A stretch of 64,000 nucleotides of DNA, from positions 48,285 to 112,284 of the forward strand of contig DATMRS010000007.1 of assembly GCA_035566015.1 (NCBI GenBank), written 5' to 3'. Positions 8,807-16,439 of this stretch are shown in pieces (position 1 is the stretch's first letter; the number at the start of each line of letters is the position of its first letter). The translations under genes and the position numbers were made by a program. Origin of the DNA: DATMRS01 sp035566015 (GTDB lineage: Bacteria > Pseudomonadota > Alphaproteobacteria > Sphingomonadales > Sphingomonadaceae). The notes beneath the pieces were generated by a model. It saw nothing but the letters and a program-made list of their open reading frames with translations, was not told where the DNA came from and did no database searches.

Positions 8807-9400
8807 ATGAGCACGCCCATCCTCCTGGCCCGGCATGCCGCGCATGCCGAGATCGGCCGGATATTGAGCGGCCGACATACCGGCGTGCCGCTGAACGAGG
8901 AGGGGAGAAGGCAGGCGGAGCGGCTGGCGCACATGCTGGAAGGGCGCGGAATCGTCGCGATACAGTGCAGCCCCCAACGGCGCGCCCGCGAAACGGCGGA
9001 GATCATCGCCGCCCGGCTCGCGCGCGATATCGAGATCGTCGACGCGCTCGACGAGGTGGATTTCGGCGGCTGGTCGGGCCGGCGCTTCGATGAGCTGGAG
9101 CAGGATTCGGCGTGGCGCCGCTGGAACGCGGAACGCGCCTCGGCCGCGACGCCCGGAGGCGAGACGATGGCCCAGGCGGTGGCCCGCGTGGTGGCGCATC
9201 TGGAACAGCTCGCCGCCGCCCGGCGTGGAACCGTTCTGTGCGTCAGCCATTGCGATATCATCCGAGGCACGCTCGCGCATTATCTCGGGCTGGGTTTCGA
9301 CAACCTGCTGCGCTTCGACATCGATCCGGCATCGCTCAGCGCGCTTGCCGTCGGCGAATGGGGCGGACGCGTGACGCTACTGAACGCGGTCGCGGCATGA
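8807..9400 (+). CDS. Histidine phosphatase superfamily protein
   Basis: A 197-residue protein of the phosphoglycerate mutase-like histidine phosphatase family. The catalytic signature is L-L-A-R-H-A (Arg9-His10; the common R-H-G is R-H-A), followed by L-S-G-R with L-N-E-E-G downstream; the acid-bearing E-V-D-F-G-G-W-S-G and the second histidine in V-S-H-C-D are present. These enzymes dephosphorylate small phosphometabolites through a phosphohistidine. First gene of the rightward operon, overlapping the methyltransferase gene by 4 nt. With inositol-3-phosphate synthase two genes downstream, it could release inositol from inositol phosphate, or dephosphorylate a glycosyl phosphate; this is inference. 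Confidence 0.82.
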   Translation: MSTPILLARHAAHAEIGRILSGRHTGVPLNEEGRRQAERLAHMLEGRGIVAIQCSPQRRARETAEIIAARLARDIEIVDALDEVDFGGWSGRRFDELEQDSAWRRWNAERASAATPGGETMAQAVARVVAHLEQLAAARRGTVLCVSHCDIIRGTLAHYLGLGFDNLLRFDIDPASLSALAVGEWGGRVTLLNAVAA

Positions 9401-10182
9401 ACGAGGAGACAACATTGGCCTCGGCAAAGAATCTTCAGGAGCGGATCGACGAACTCGCACCGTGGTTCCACAATATAGATATAGATGGTGTCTGGACAGC
9501 GCCCGATCATTTCCTGGGCGATTATCCGGGCGACAAGTTCCGGCGCTTCGCCGATGCTCTGCCCGCCGATCTTTCCGGCAAGACCGTCCTCGACATCGGC
9601 TGCAATGCCGGCTTCTATTCGATCGAGATGAAGCGGCGCGGGGCGGCGCGCGTGCTGGGGATCGATTCGGACGACCGCTATCTGGCGCAGGCACGCCTCG
9701 TCGCGGCGGCGCTGCATTTCAGCGAGATCGAGTTTCGCAACCTCTCGGTCTACGATGTCGGCGCGCTCGGCGAGCGTTTCGACGTCGTGATCTTCATGGG
9801 CGTGCTATACCATCTGCGCCATCCGCTGCTCGCCCTCGATCTGATCCGCGCGCATGTCGCGGGCGACATGCTCCTCTTCCAGTCGATGCAGCGCGGATCG
9901 AGCGAGGCGGCCTCGCTGGCGGAGGATTATCCCTTCGAGGAGAAAGCGATCTTCGACCGGCCGGATTATCCGCGCCTCGCCTTCGTCGAACGCGAATATT
10001 CGCACGACTGGACGAACTGGTGGGTGCCGAACCGCGCGTGCAGCGAAGCGATGCTGCGCGCCGCCGGCTTCCGCATCGAGGCCCGGCCCGAGGAGGAAGT
10101 CTATCTCTGCCGTATTGCCGACGTGCCCTATGTCCAATGGGGCGCGGGCGCCGTCTACCCGGCGAAAGGAGGCGCGCGATGA
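9397..10182 (+). CDS. Class I SAM-dependent methyltransferase (CmoB/TIGR04290-like)
   Basis: A 261-residue methyltransferase. SAM-binding motif I is V-L-D-I-G-C-N-A-G-F-Y-S at about 64-75, with the acidic residue ending strand 2 in GIDSDD. The N-terminal I-D-G-V-W-T-A-P and the central V-L-Y-H-L-R-H-P recall the CmoB-like group, and I believe the family catalogued as TIGR04290, but this was not checked. ATG 9397 overlaps the phosphatase stop (ATGA) and the gene overlaps the next one the same way. Probably O-methylates a cytosolic sugar or cyclitol intermediate of the pathway; the acceptor is unknown. A tRNA substrate is unlikely given the operon. Confidence 0.8.
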   Translation: MNEETTLASAKNLQERIDELAPWFHNIDIDGVWTAPDHFLGDYPGDKFRRFADALPADLSGKTVLDIGCNAGFYSIEMKRRGAARVLGIDSDDRYLAQARLVAAALHFSEIEFRNLSVYDVGALGERFDVVIFMGVLYHLRHPLLALDLIRAHVAGDMLLFQSMQRGSSEAASLAEDYPFEEKAIFDRPDYPRLAFVEREYSHDWTNWWVPNRACSEAMLRAAGFRIEARPEEEVYLCRIADVPYVQWGAGAVYPAKGGAR

Positions 10183-11099
10183 TCGAAGCCGCGATGATCT
10201 GGAACGAGCCCAACAACAAATCGCACTGGGACCCGGAGATCGATCCCGACTGGTCGCGCTTCGCCCAATGCGTCATCCAGGCGGGGACCGCGATCGCCGA
10301 CGCCAATCCGGCGATGACGCGTGTGCTGGGCGGCATGTCGCCAATCGATCCGCACTGGCTGCGCGTGATGGAGGGGCATGGCGCGCTCGACAGCATCGAT
10401 GTCGTCGCGGTGCACGGATTTCCGCTCGACTGGAACCTGTGGCCGATCAACGAATGGCCCGTGCGCATCGCGGAGATCGAAGCCGTGACCGACAAGCCCG
10501 TCTGGGTGACGGAGGTGGGCGTCAGTTCCTTCGGCGCGGAGGAGGTGCAGTTGTTCGGCCTCGATCGCACCGCCGAGCTGCTGATCGGCCGCGTGCCGCG
10601 TATCTTCTGGTACAGCCTGTTCGATCTGCCGCAAAGCTGGGGCGCCACCACCCGCCACCGCGAGGCGGAGGGGTCGAGCTATTATCGCCATTTCTACATG
10701 GGGCTGATCCGCGAGGACGGCACCCCCAAGCCCGCGCTCGACCGCTTCGCCGCTTATGCCGGCGAGATGGGACTGATGCAGTGGTTTCATTATCAGGACC
10801 CGCGGCTCGACGATGCCGTCGCCTGGATGAAGCGCCTGGGCGTGCGCCGCCTGCGCACCGGCCTTTCCTGGGCGGACAGCTTCCGGCCCGACGCGATCGG
10901 CTGGTTCGACCGGCAGATGGAGGCGCTGGCCGATTTCGATCTGACCGTCACCTTCTGTTTCACGCCCGAACATCTCGGCATCGCGCCGCATCATACGAGC
11001 GCCCCGCACGACCCGCAGGGTTTCGCCGATTTCTGCGCCTGGATGATCGATCGCTACGCGCCCGCCCGCGCCGCCGCGCCCGTCGTCCTTTCGGCCTGA
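10179..11099 (+). CDS. GH39/beta-xylosidase-like protein with apparently permuted (beta/alpha)8 barrel
   Basis: A 306-residue clan GH-A-like protein. It opens at once with the acid/base motif W-N-E-P-N-N (Glu10), followed by the strand-7 nucleophile motif V-T-E-V-G (Glu112) and the typical last-strand region ending D-G-T-P-K-P-A (about 180-186). Residues 205-296 then look like the first three strands of such a barrel: L-G-V-R-R-L-R-T-G-L-S-W, F-D-R-Q-M-E-A-L-A-D, T-P-E-H-L-G, and F-A-D-F-C-A-W-M-I-D-R-Y, which normally precede W-N-E-P. Thus the order is strands 4-8 then 1-3. The start is firm: AGGAGG lies 6 nt ahead of the ATG at 10179, which overlaps the methyltransferase stop. No signal peptide, so cytoplasmic. 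Function in the pathway unknown; may bind or trim a glycoside. Confidence 0.75.
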   Translation: MIEAAMIWNEPNNKSHWDPEIDPDWSRFAQCVIQAGTAIADANPAMTRVLGGMSPIDPHWLRVMEGHGALDSIDVVAVHGFPLDWNLWPINEWPVRIAEIEAVTDKPVWVTEVGVSSFGAEEVQLFGLDRTAELLIGRVPRIFWYSLFDLPQSWGATTRHREAEGSSYYRHFYMGLIREDGTPKPALDRFAAYAGEMGLMQWFHYQDPRLDDAVAWMKRLGVRRLRTGLSWADSFRPDAIGWFDRQMEALADFDLTVTFCFTPEHLGIAPHHTSAPHDPQGFADFCAWMIDRYAPARAAAPVVLSA

Positions 11100-11111
11100 A
11101 GGAGCCTGTCC

Positions 11112-12242
11112 ATGCTAACGCCCTTCCAACGCTCCGATCATGCGATCAACCTCGCCATCGTCGGCCTCGGCAATTGCGCCAGCTCGCTGGTGCAGGGCCT
11201 GTCTTATTATGGCGGCGGCGCCAACGATCATGCCGGCCTGATGCACTGGGATCTGGGCGGCTACAAACCCGCCGACATTCGCGTGGTCGCCGCCTGGGAT
11301 ATCGACGCGCGCAAGGTCGGGCGTGACGTCTCGGAGGCGATCTTCGCCCGGCCGAACTGCACCGCCACCTTCTGCGATCATGTCGCGCCCACCGGCACGA
11401 AGGTACGCATGGGCCGCATCCTCGACGGCTATTCGGATCATATGACCGATTTTCCCGACGACCGGACCTTCCTGGTCGCCGACGCGCCCGAGGCGACGCG
11501 CGCCGACGTCGTGACGATGTTGCGCGAAGCCGAGGTCGACGTGCTCGCCAACTACCTGCCGGTCGGCTCTCAGGAGGCTACCGAATTCTACGCGGAATGC
11601 GCGCTGGAGGCAGGCGTCGCCTTCGTCAACAACATCCCGGTCTTCATCGCCAGCGACGCGCGATGGGCGGAGCGCTTCTCCAAGGCCGGCGTGCCGGTGA
11701 TCGGCGACGACATCAAGGCGCAGCTCGGCGCGACGATCGTCCACCGCGTGCTGACCGACCTTTTCCGCAAGCGCGGCGTCAAGCTCGACCGGACCTATCA
11801 GCTCAACACCGGCGGCAATACCGACTTCCTCAACATGTCGAGCCGGGCGCGGCTGACGTCGAAGAAGATATCGAAGACCGAAGCGGTCCAGTCGGTGGCG
11901 CAGCGGCGGCTGGAGGACGAGAATATCCATGTCGGCCCTTCCGATTATGTCGCCTGGCAGAATGACAACAAGGTCTGTTTCCTCCGGATGGAGGGGCAAT
12001 TGTTCGGCGGCGTGCCGATGAATCTGGAGTTGCGCCTGTCGGTGGAGGACAGCCCCAATTCGGCCGGCGTCGCGATCGACATGATCCGCTGCGCCAAGCT
12101 CGCGCTCGATCGCGGCATCGGCGGCCCGATCGATGCCGCGGCCGCCTATTTCTGCAAGCACCCGCCACACCAGACGACCGATGACCGGGCGCATGAGACG
12201 CTGGAGGCGTTCATCGCCGGCGCGGTGCGGGGCGCCGCCTGA
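11112..12242 (+). CDS. ino1: Inositol-3-phosphate synthase (myo-inositol-1-phosphate synthase)
   Basis: A 376-residue protein of the prokaryotic/actinobacterial-length MIPS type (EC 5.5.1.4), which converts glucose 6-phosphate to inositol 3-phosphate with an internal NAD+ redox cycle. Visible are the NAD-binding I-V-G-L-G-N-C-A-S-S (about 15-24), N-Y-L-P-V-G-S-Q, and the substrate-site stretch V-P-V-I-G-D-D-I-K-A-Q-L-G-A-T. AAGGAG precedes the ATG by about 8 nt, and only 12 nt separate it from the GH39-like gene. It supplies the cyclitol core expected for the product of this operon. The family call is secure; the downstream use of inositol phosphate is inferred. Confidence 0.9.
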   Translation: MLTPFQRSDHAINLAIVGLGNCASSLVQGLSYYGGGANDHAGLMHWDLGGYKPADIRVVAAWDIDARKVGRDVSEAIFARPNCTATFCDHVAPTGTKVRMGRILDGYSDHMTDFPDDRTFLVADAPEATRADVVTMLREAEVDVLANYLPVGSQEATEFYAECALEAGVAFVNNIPVFIASDARWAERFSKAGVPVIGDDIKAQLGATIVHRVLTDLFRKRGVKLDRTYQLNTGGNTDFLNMSSRARLTSKKISKTEAVQSVAQRRLEDENIHVGPSDYVAWQNDNKVCFLRMEGQLFGGVPMNLELRLSVEDSPNSAGVAIDMIRCAKLALDRGIGGPIDAAAAYFCKHPPHQTTDDRAHETLEAFIAGAVRGAA

Positions 12243-12243
12243 A

Positions 12244-13212
12244 ATGAGTGACAGGACTATGCGCGCGGCGGTGCTGACCGGGCCGGGCGAGATGCGGATC
12301 GATCGGGTTCCGATGCCGCGTCCCGGCCCCGGCGAGGTGCGCGTCCGGCTCGAAGGGTGCGGCATCTGCGCGTCCAACCTTACGCCCTGGGCCGGCCCCG
12401 AATGGATGCACTATCCGACCGAGCCCGGCGCGCTCGGCCATGAGGCGTGGGGAATCGTCGACGCGGTGGGTGAGGATGTCGACACGGTCGCGCCGGGCGA
12501 TCGCGTCGCCGCCCTCTCCTATCACGGCTATGCCGAATATGACCTTGCCGCCGCCGACGCGGTGGTGCCGATACCCGCGTCTCTGGCCGACCTGCCTTTC
12601 CCCGGCGAGCCGCTGGGCTGCGCGATGAACATCTTCCGCCGCAGCGATATTCGGGCGGGGCAGAGTGTCGCGATCGTCGGCATCGGCTTTCTGGGCGCGC
12701 TGCTCACCCGGCTCGCGACCGACGCCGGCGCGCGCGTCATCGCCATCTCGCGCCGCCCCTTCTCGCTCGACGTGGCTCGCGCTTTCGGCGCGGCCGAGGT
12801 GATCGCGATGGACGATCATCAGGCGATCATCGACAAGGTGAAGGCCCTGACCGGCGGTGCCTTCTGCGATCGGGTGATCGAGGCCGTCGGCATGCAATGG
12901 CCGCTCGACCTCGCCAGCGAACTGGTGCGCGAGCGCGGCAGGCTGATCGTTGCGGGCTATCATCAGGATGGGCCGCGTCAGGTGAACATGTGGCTGTGGA
13001 ACTGGCGCGGCATCGATGTCATCAACGCGCATGAACGCGATCCGCAAGCCTATCTCGCGGGCATGCGGGACGCGGTGGAGGCCGTTGCCGCCGGCCGCCT
13101 CGACCCGACGCCGCTTTATACGCACCACTTCCCGCTCGAGCGGCTGGGCGAGGCGCTGGACGCGACGCGTGACCGGCCGGACGGCTTCCTGAAAGCGGTG
13201 GTCGCGCCATGA
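12244..13212 (+). CDS. Zinc-type alcohol/polyol dehydrogenase (MDR family)
   Basis: A 322-residue medium-chain dehydrogenase. The catalytic zinc ligands lie in G-C-G-I-C-A-S and A-L-G-H-E-A-W-G; the NAD(P)-binding motif is V-G-I-G-F-L-G. The four-cysteine structural zinc lobe of classical alcohol dehydrogenases is absent, which shortens the protein and resembles sorbitol/inositol-type or BchC-like members. It starts 1 nt after the inositol-3-phosphate synthase stop. It may oxidise inositol or a glycoside hydroxyl to a ketone together with the next gene product, a Gfo/Idh/MocA dehydrogenase; the substrate is inferred from neighbours only. Confidence 0.83.
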   Translation: MSDRTMRAAVLTGPGEMRIDRVPMPRPGPGEVRVRLEGCGICASNLTPWAGPEWMHYPTEPGALGHEAWGIVDAVGEDVDTVAPGDRVAALSYHGYAEYDLAAADAVVPIPASLADLPFPGEPLGCAMNIFRRSDIRAGQSVAIVGIGFLGALLTRLATDAGARVIAISRRPFSLDVARAFGAAEVIAMDDHQAIIDKVKALTGGAFCDRVIEAVGMQWPLDLASELVRERGRLIVAGYHQDGPRQVNMWLWNWRGIDVINAHERDPQAYLAGMRDAVEAVAAGRLDPTPLYTHHFPLERLGEALDATRDRPDGFLKAVVAP

Positions 13213-14258
13213 CGGCCGCCAAGCCCCGGCTCGGCTTTCTCGGTGTCGGCTGGATCGGCCGCCACCGGCTCGAAGCGATCGCCGCGACCGGCGCGGCCGA
13301 GATAAGCGGCATCGCCGACGTCTCGCCCGATAACGCGGCGGCGGCGCGAGAGATCGCGCCGCGCGCCGCGCGGGCCGAGACGCTGGACGCACTGCTCGCC
13401 CTCGACCTCGACGGCGTCGTGATCGCCACCCCCAGCGCGGACCACGCCGCCCAGTCGATCCGCGCGCTCGATCATGGCGTCGCCGTCTTCTGCCAGAAGC
13501 CGCTTGGCCGCAACGGCGCCGAGGTGCGTGCGGTGCTGGCGGCCGCGCGTCGGGCGGACCGGCTGCTCGGCGTCGACCTGTCCTATCGATTCACCGAGGG
13601 GATGCGGCGGATCGCCGATCTGATCCGCGGCGGCGAATTGGGGCGCATCCACGCGGTCGATCTCGTTTTCCACAACGCCTATGGGCCGGACAAGCCCTGG
13701 TTCTACGATCCGCGCCTGTCGGGCGGCGGCTGCGTGATGGACCTGGGCGTCCACCTCGTCGATCTCGCGCTCTGGGCGCTCGATTTCCCCACGGTCGCGA
13801 CGGTCGACAGCGCTCTGCTCGCGCAAGGCGCGCCCCTGGCGGATCGCGAGACACAGGTGGAGGATTATGCCGTCGCGACGCTCACCCTCGCGGGCGGCAC
13901 GATCGTCCGGCTCGCTTGCTCATGGCGGTTGCAGGCAGGGTGCGAGGCGATGATTTCCGCCAGCTTCTACGGCGATCGGGGTGGTGCGGCGCTGCGAAAC
14001 GTGGACGGTTCCTTCTATGATTTCACCGCCGAGCATTTTCGCGGTACGCAGCGCGAAACATTGTCGACCCCGTCCGATGCGTGGGGCGGCCGCGCGGCGG
14101 CGGCTTGGGCAAGGCGGCTGGCCGAGAACCCCCGTTTCGATGCCGATGCCGACCATCTCGCCAGCGTGTCCGACGCGCTCGACCGCATCTATGGCGCCTG
14201 CGATCGGGGCGCGGTGACACGATCGACGCCCACGCTGGCGTCGGTCAGCAGCGGATAG
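13209..14258 (+). CDS. Gfo/Idh/MocA family dehydrogenase
   Basis: A 349-residue oxidoreductase with the Rossmann motif G-F-L-G-V-G-W-I-G-R (about 9-18) and the family signature around Q-K-P-L-G (normally E-K-P), followed by a C-terminal half containing G-G-G-C-V-M-D-L-G-V-H-L-V-D, the conserved Gfo/Idh catalytic region. Relatives oxidise inositol or other sugars with NAD(P). It overlaps the MDR gene by 4 nt and ends the operon. Its last 70 bp overlap tail-to-tail with the M23 peptidase gene on the other strand. Role proposed: second redox step on the cyclitol or sugar. Confidence 0.85.
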   Translation: MTAAKPRLGFLGVGWIGRHRLEAIAATGAAEISGIADVSPDNAAAAREIAPRAARAETLDALLALDLDGVVIATPSADHAAQSIRALDHGVAVFCQKPLGRNGAEVRAVLAAARRADRLLGVDLSYRFTEGMRRIADLIRGGELGRIHAVDLVFHNAYGPDKPWFYDPRLSGGGCVMDLGVHLVDLALWALDFPTVATVDSALLAQGAPLADRETQVEDYAVATLTLAGGTIVRLACSWRLQAGCEAMISASFYGDRGGAALRNVDGSFYDFTAEHFRGTQRETLSTPSDAWGGRAAAAWARRLAENPRFDADADHLASVSDALDRIYGACDRGAVTRSTPTLASVSSG

Positions 14259-14788
14259 GGATTAATCGGCGTCCCTTCATACCAGTCCTCGCCCGGCGCC
14301 ATCCGGTTGATCGCGAAATGGAGATGCGGCGCGGCGGGATCGGCATTGCCCGTCGATCCGACCGTCGCGATCGCCTCCCCTTGTGCGACCGTCTGCCCTT
14401 CATGGAGGCCGGCGCGATACGCGTCGAGATGCGCATAATAATAGATCCAGCGTCGGTCGGGCGACCGGACATAGATCGTGTTGCCGCCTTTCTCGCTATG
14501 GAACAGCTTCTCGATCCGCCCCGGCGCGGCGGCGCGCACCTCGGCGCCGCGCGGAGCCATGATGTCGATTGCGTCATGGCTCGTCCCTGCCGCGCGGGCC
14601 TGGGCGAACGTGTCCACCAGTTCGCCCGGCTTCACGCCGGCCACGGGGACGATCAGCCCGCGTGCCGCCTGCACCGGCGCCGTTTGCGCCGGCGGATGCG
14701 GCGCGTCGGCGGGGATCACGCGCACGCAATAGCGCACGAACAGCGCCAGCACGAGCAGGAGCGCGACGATCGCCAGCAAGCGCCGCAA
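14189..14788 (-). CDS. M23 family metallopeptidase (LytM/peptidoglycan endopeptidase)
   Basis: About 199 residues with a single N-terminal membrane anchor (R-R-L-L-A-I-V-A-L-L-L-V-L-A-L-F) and a periplasmic M23 domain. Zinc ligands are visible in S-H-D-A-I-D-I and in the H-L-H-F motif; G-S-T-G-N-A-D is the usual preceding loop. Such enzymes cleave peptidoglycan cross-bridges or regulate amidases. The only workable start is TTG at 14788, 4 nt after the stop of the L,D-transpeptidase gene, so the two cell-wall genes are coupled. The 3' end overlaps the convergent Gfo/Idh gene by 70 bp. Confidence 0.85.
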   Translation of the reverse strand: MRRLLAIVALLLVLALFVRYCVRVIPADAPHPPAQTAPVQAARGLIVPVAGVKPGELVDTFAQARAAGTSHDAIDIMAPRGAEVRAAAPGRIEKLFHSEKGGNTIYVRSPDRRWIYYYAHLDAYRAGLHEGQTVAQGEAIATVGSTGNADPAAPHLHFAINRMAPGEDWYEGTPINPYPLLTDASVGVDRVTAPRSQAP

Positions 14789-14792
14789 ACGG

Positions 14793-15860
14793 CTATTCCT
14801 GGAAGATGGCGGGCGTGCCGGGCTTCACCATGCCGGCGAGCTTCGCCGCGTCCCAGTTGGTCAGGCGAACGCAGCCATGGCTCTCGGCGCGCCCGATCGT
14901 CTGCGGCTCACTCGTGCCGTGAATGCCGTAATGCGGCTTCGACAGATCGAGCCAGACGACGCCGACCGGCCCGTTCGGCCCGGGCTTCAGCGTCACCGCC
15001 TTCTTATTGTCGCTCACGTCCCAGAACAGCTTGGGATTATAGTGGAAATCGGGATTGCGGCTGATCCCCTCTATCTTCCATGTGCCGATCGGCAGCGGAT
15101 CGTGGCTGCTGCCCATCGTCGCGGGGAACTGGGCGATCAGCTTGCCGGCATCGTCGAATGCCCTCAGCACGCCGTCGGACTTGTCGACGACCACCTTCGC
15201 GGCGGCCGGCTGGTCGGCAGAGACGCCCAGCATCTGCAACGTCCGGTTCCAGCCGCGATCGTCGGGGCCAGAGGGCACCGGCGCCTCGGCGGTGTTGGGC
15301 ACACGGATCACCGCGCCCGCGCCGATCTTCGTATCCGGCGGATTGAGCGCGACCAGCATCTCGGGCGTCGTATGGAAACGCTCGGCCAGCGCTTCGGTCA
15401 GCGTGCGATAGCCGAGCGCGGGCAACTTCGCCTGCGCCGCCGCCTCCTTGGGAAGGTCGGGCACGAACGGGCCTTGTGCGAAGGCGGCCGGAATGCGCAC
15501 GAGCCGTGTTTCCGGCACGGCCTGCCGCCCCAGCGCCTGCGCCGTCGCCTGGTCGAGCCGGCCCGTCACCGGCAGATCGTTCGCCTCCTGAAAGCCGCGC
15601 AGCGCGAGATGATAGGATTGCCCTTCCTTGCCGTCGATCACACCGGGCGAGAAGCCGAGCCTGTCGAGCGCGACCTGCGCCTTCAGGATGGGGCGCGGCG
15701 GCTGCGGTGCGCCGGTATCGCGCACGTCCTCGAAGGTCAGCGATGTATCGGGAATGGCGACGCGCTGGGTGGATGTGGCCTCTTCCTGCTTTCCGTCATT
15801 GACGGCGACGTTGCAGCCGGCGAGCACCAAGAGGCTGGCGAACAAGGGAAAAGACTTCAA
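14793..15860 (-). CDS. L,D-transpeptidase lipoprotein (YkuD domain)
   Basis: A 355-residue exported protein. The N-terminus is a lipoprotein signal with lipobox L-V-L-A-G-C (Cys16). A peptidoglycan-binding-like domain follows (about 60-112, with D-R-L-G-F-S-P-G-V-I-D-G-K), then a LysM-like stretch, and a C-terminal YkuD catalytic domain bearing H-Y-G-I-H-G and the nucleophile motif S-H-G-C-V-R-L-T. The family forms 3-3 cross-links in peptidoglycan or attaches lipoproteins to it. It is the upstream partner of the M23 peptidase gene. Confidence 0.9.
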   Translation of the reverse strand: MKSFPLFASLLVLAGCNVAVNDGKQEEATSTQRVAIPDTSLTFEDVRDTGAPQPPRPILKAQVALDRLGFSPGVIDGKEGQSYHLALRGFQEANDLPVTGRLDQATAQALGRQAVPETRLVRIPAAFAQGPFVPDLPKEAAAQAKLPALGYRTLTEALAERFHTTPEMLVALNPPDTKIGAGAVIRVPNTAEAPVPSGPDDRGWNRTLQMLGVSADQPAAAKVVVDKSDGVLRAFDDAGKLIAQFPATMGSSHDPLPIGTWKIEGISRNPDFHYNPKLFWDVSDNKKAVTLKPGPNGPVGVVWLDLSKPHYGIHGTSEPQTIGRAESHGCVRLTNWDAAKLAGMVKPGTPAIFQE

Positions 15861-15920
15861 GGGCGATCCTTTCGATTGGTCGATGGGGAACGTCCCATCG
15901 ATCGAAAGGTGCCCGCCGGC

Positions 15921-16274
15921 CTACCGCCAGCCGCCGAAGCGGCTCTTCTCGAACGAGATGATCGCGCCACCGCGGTCGCCCAGCGGAATGGCGGCGGTGC
16001 CGAAGATGCCGCGCGTCCCGCCGGTGCCGATCATCGCGCCGATCTCGCCATGCACCTGCCGGTCCCCACCGCCGCCGGCCGCCTGCGCAAGCGCCGCATC
16101 GGTGGAGGCTTCGGTGGCGGAATCGAGCGCGGCGGCCCGCTCTTCGGGCGTCAGGCGGACGATCGTGGCGCTGTCTTCCGCCCCTGCCAGCGCCGGCGAC
16201 GCGACGAGGAGCCCCGCGCCTGCGATCAGCATCGCGGCACAGGACCGCCGCACATCCGGATGACGCCTGCTCAT
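15921..16274 (-). CDS. Small exported hypothetical protein
   Basis: A 117-residue protein starting M-S-R-R-H-P-D-V-R-R, with a signal peptide ending near A-S-P-A-L-A-G-A (about residues 24-31). The mature part is Ala/Gly-rich and ends in a beta-type stretch G-T-A-A-I-P-L-G-D-R-G-G-A-I-I-S-F. No recognised domain. It lies 60 nt upstream of the L,D-transpeptidase gene on the same strand, so a shared transcript is possible. I rate it a real gene because of the clear export signal and sensible composition compared with the overlapping frames. Confidence 0.6.
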   Translation of the reverse strand: MSRRHPDVRRSCAAMLIAGAGLLVASPALAGAEDSATIVRLTPEERAAALDSATEASTDAALAQAAGGGGDRQVHGEIGAMIGTGGTRGIFGTAAIPLGDRGGAIISFEKSRFGGWR

Positions 16275-16439
16275 ACCGCCTGATTGCTACCACCAAGGTG
16301 AAGGCGATGTGAACATGCTTCATGCCCGGCACGGCTTTCCTTCGCCCACGGGCTCCTCTTTCTTGCCCTCGCCTGTTAGCCTCCCCGTCGCGAGATCAAG
16401 CGCGGCAGACGCATCCGGCTCGCACGGGATGAGGAGAGA

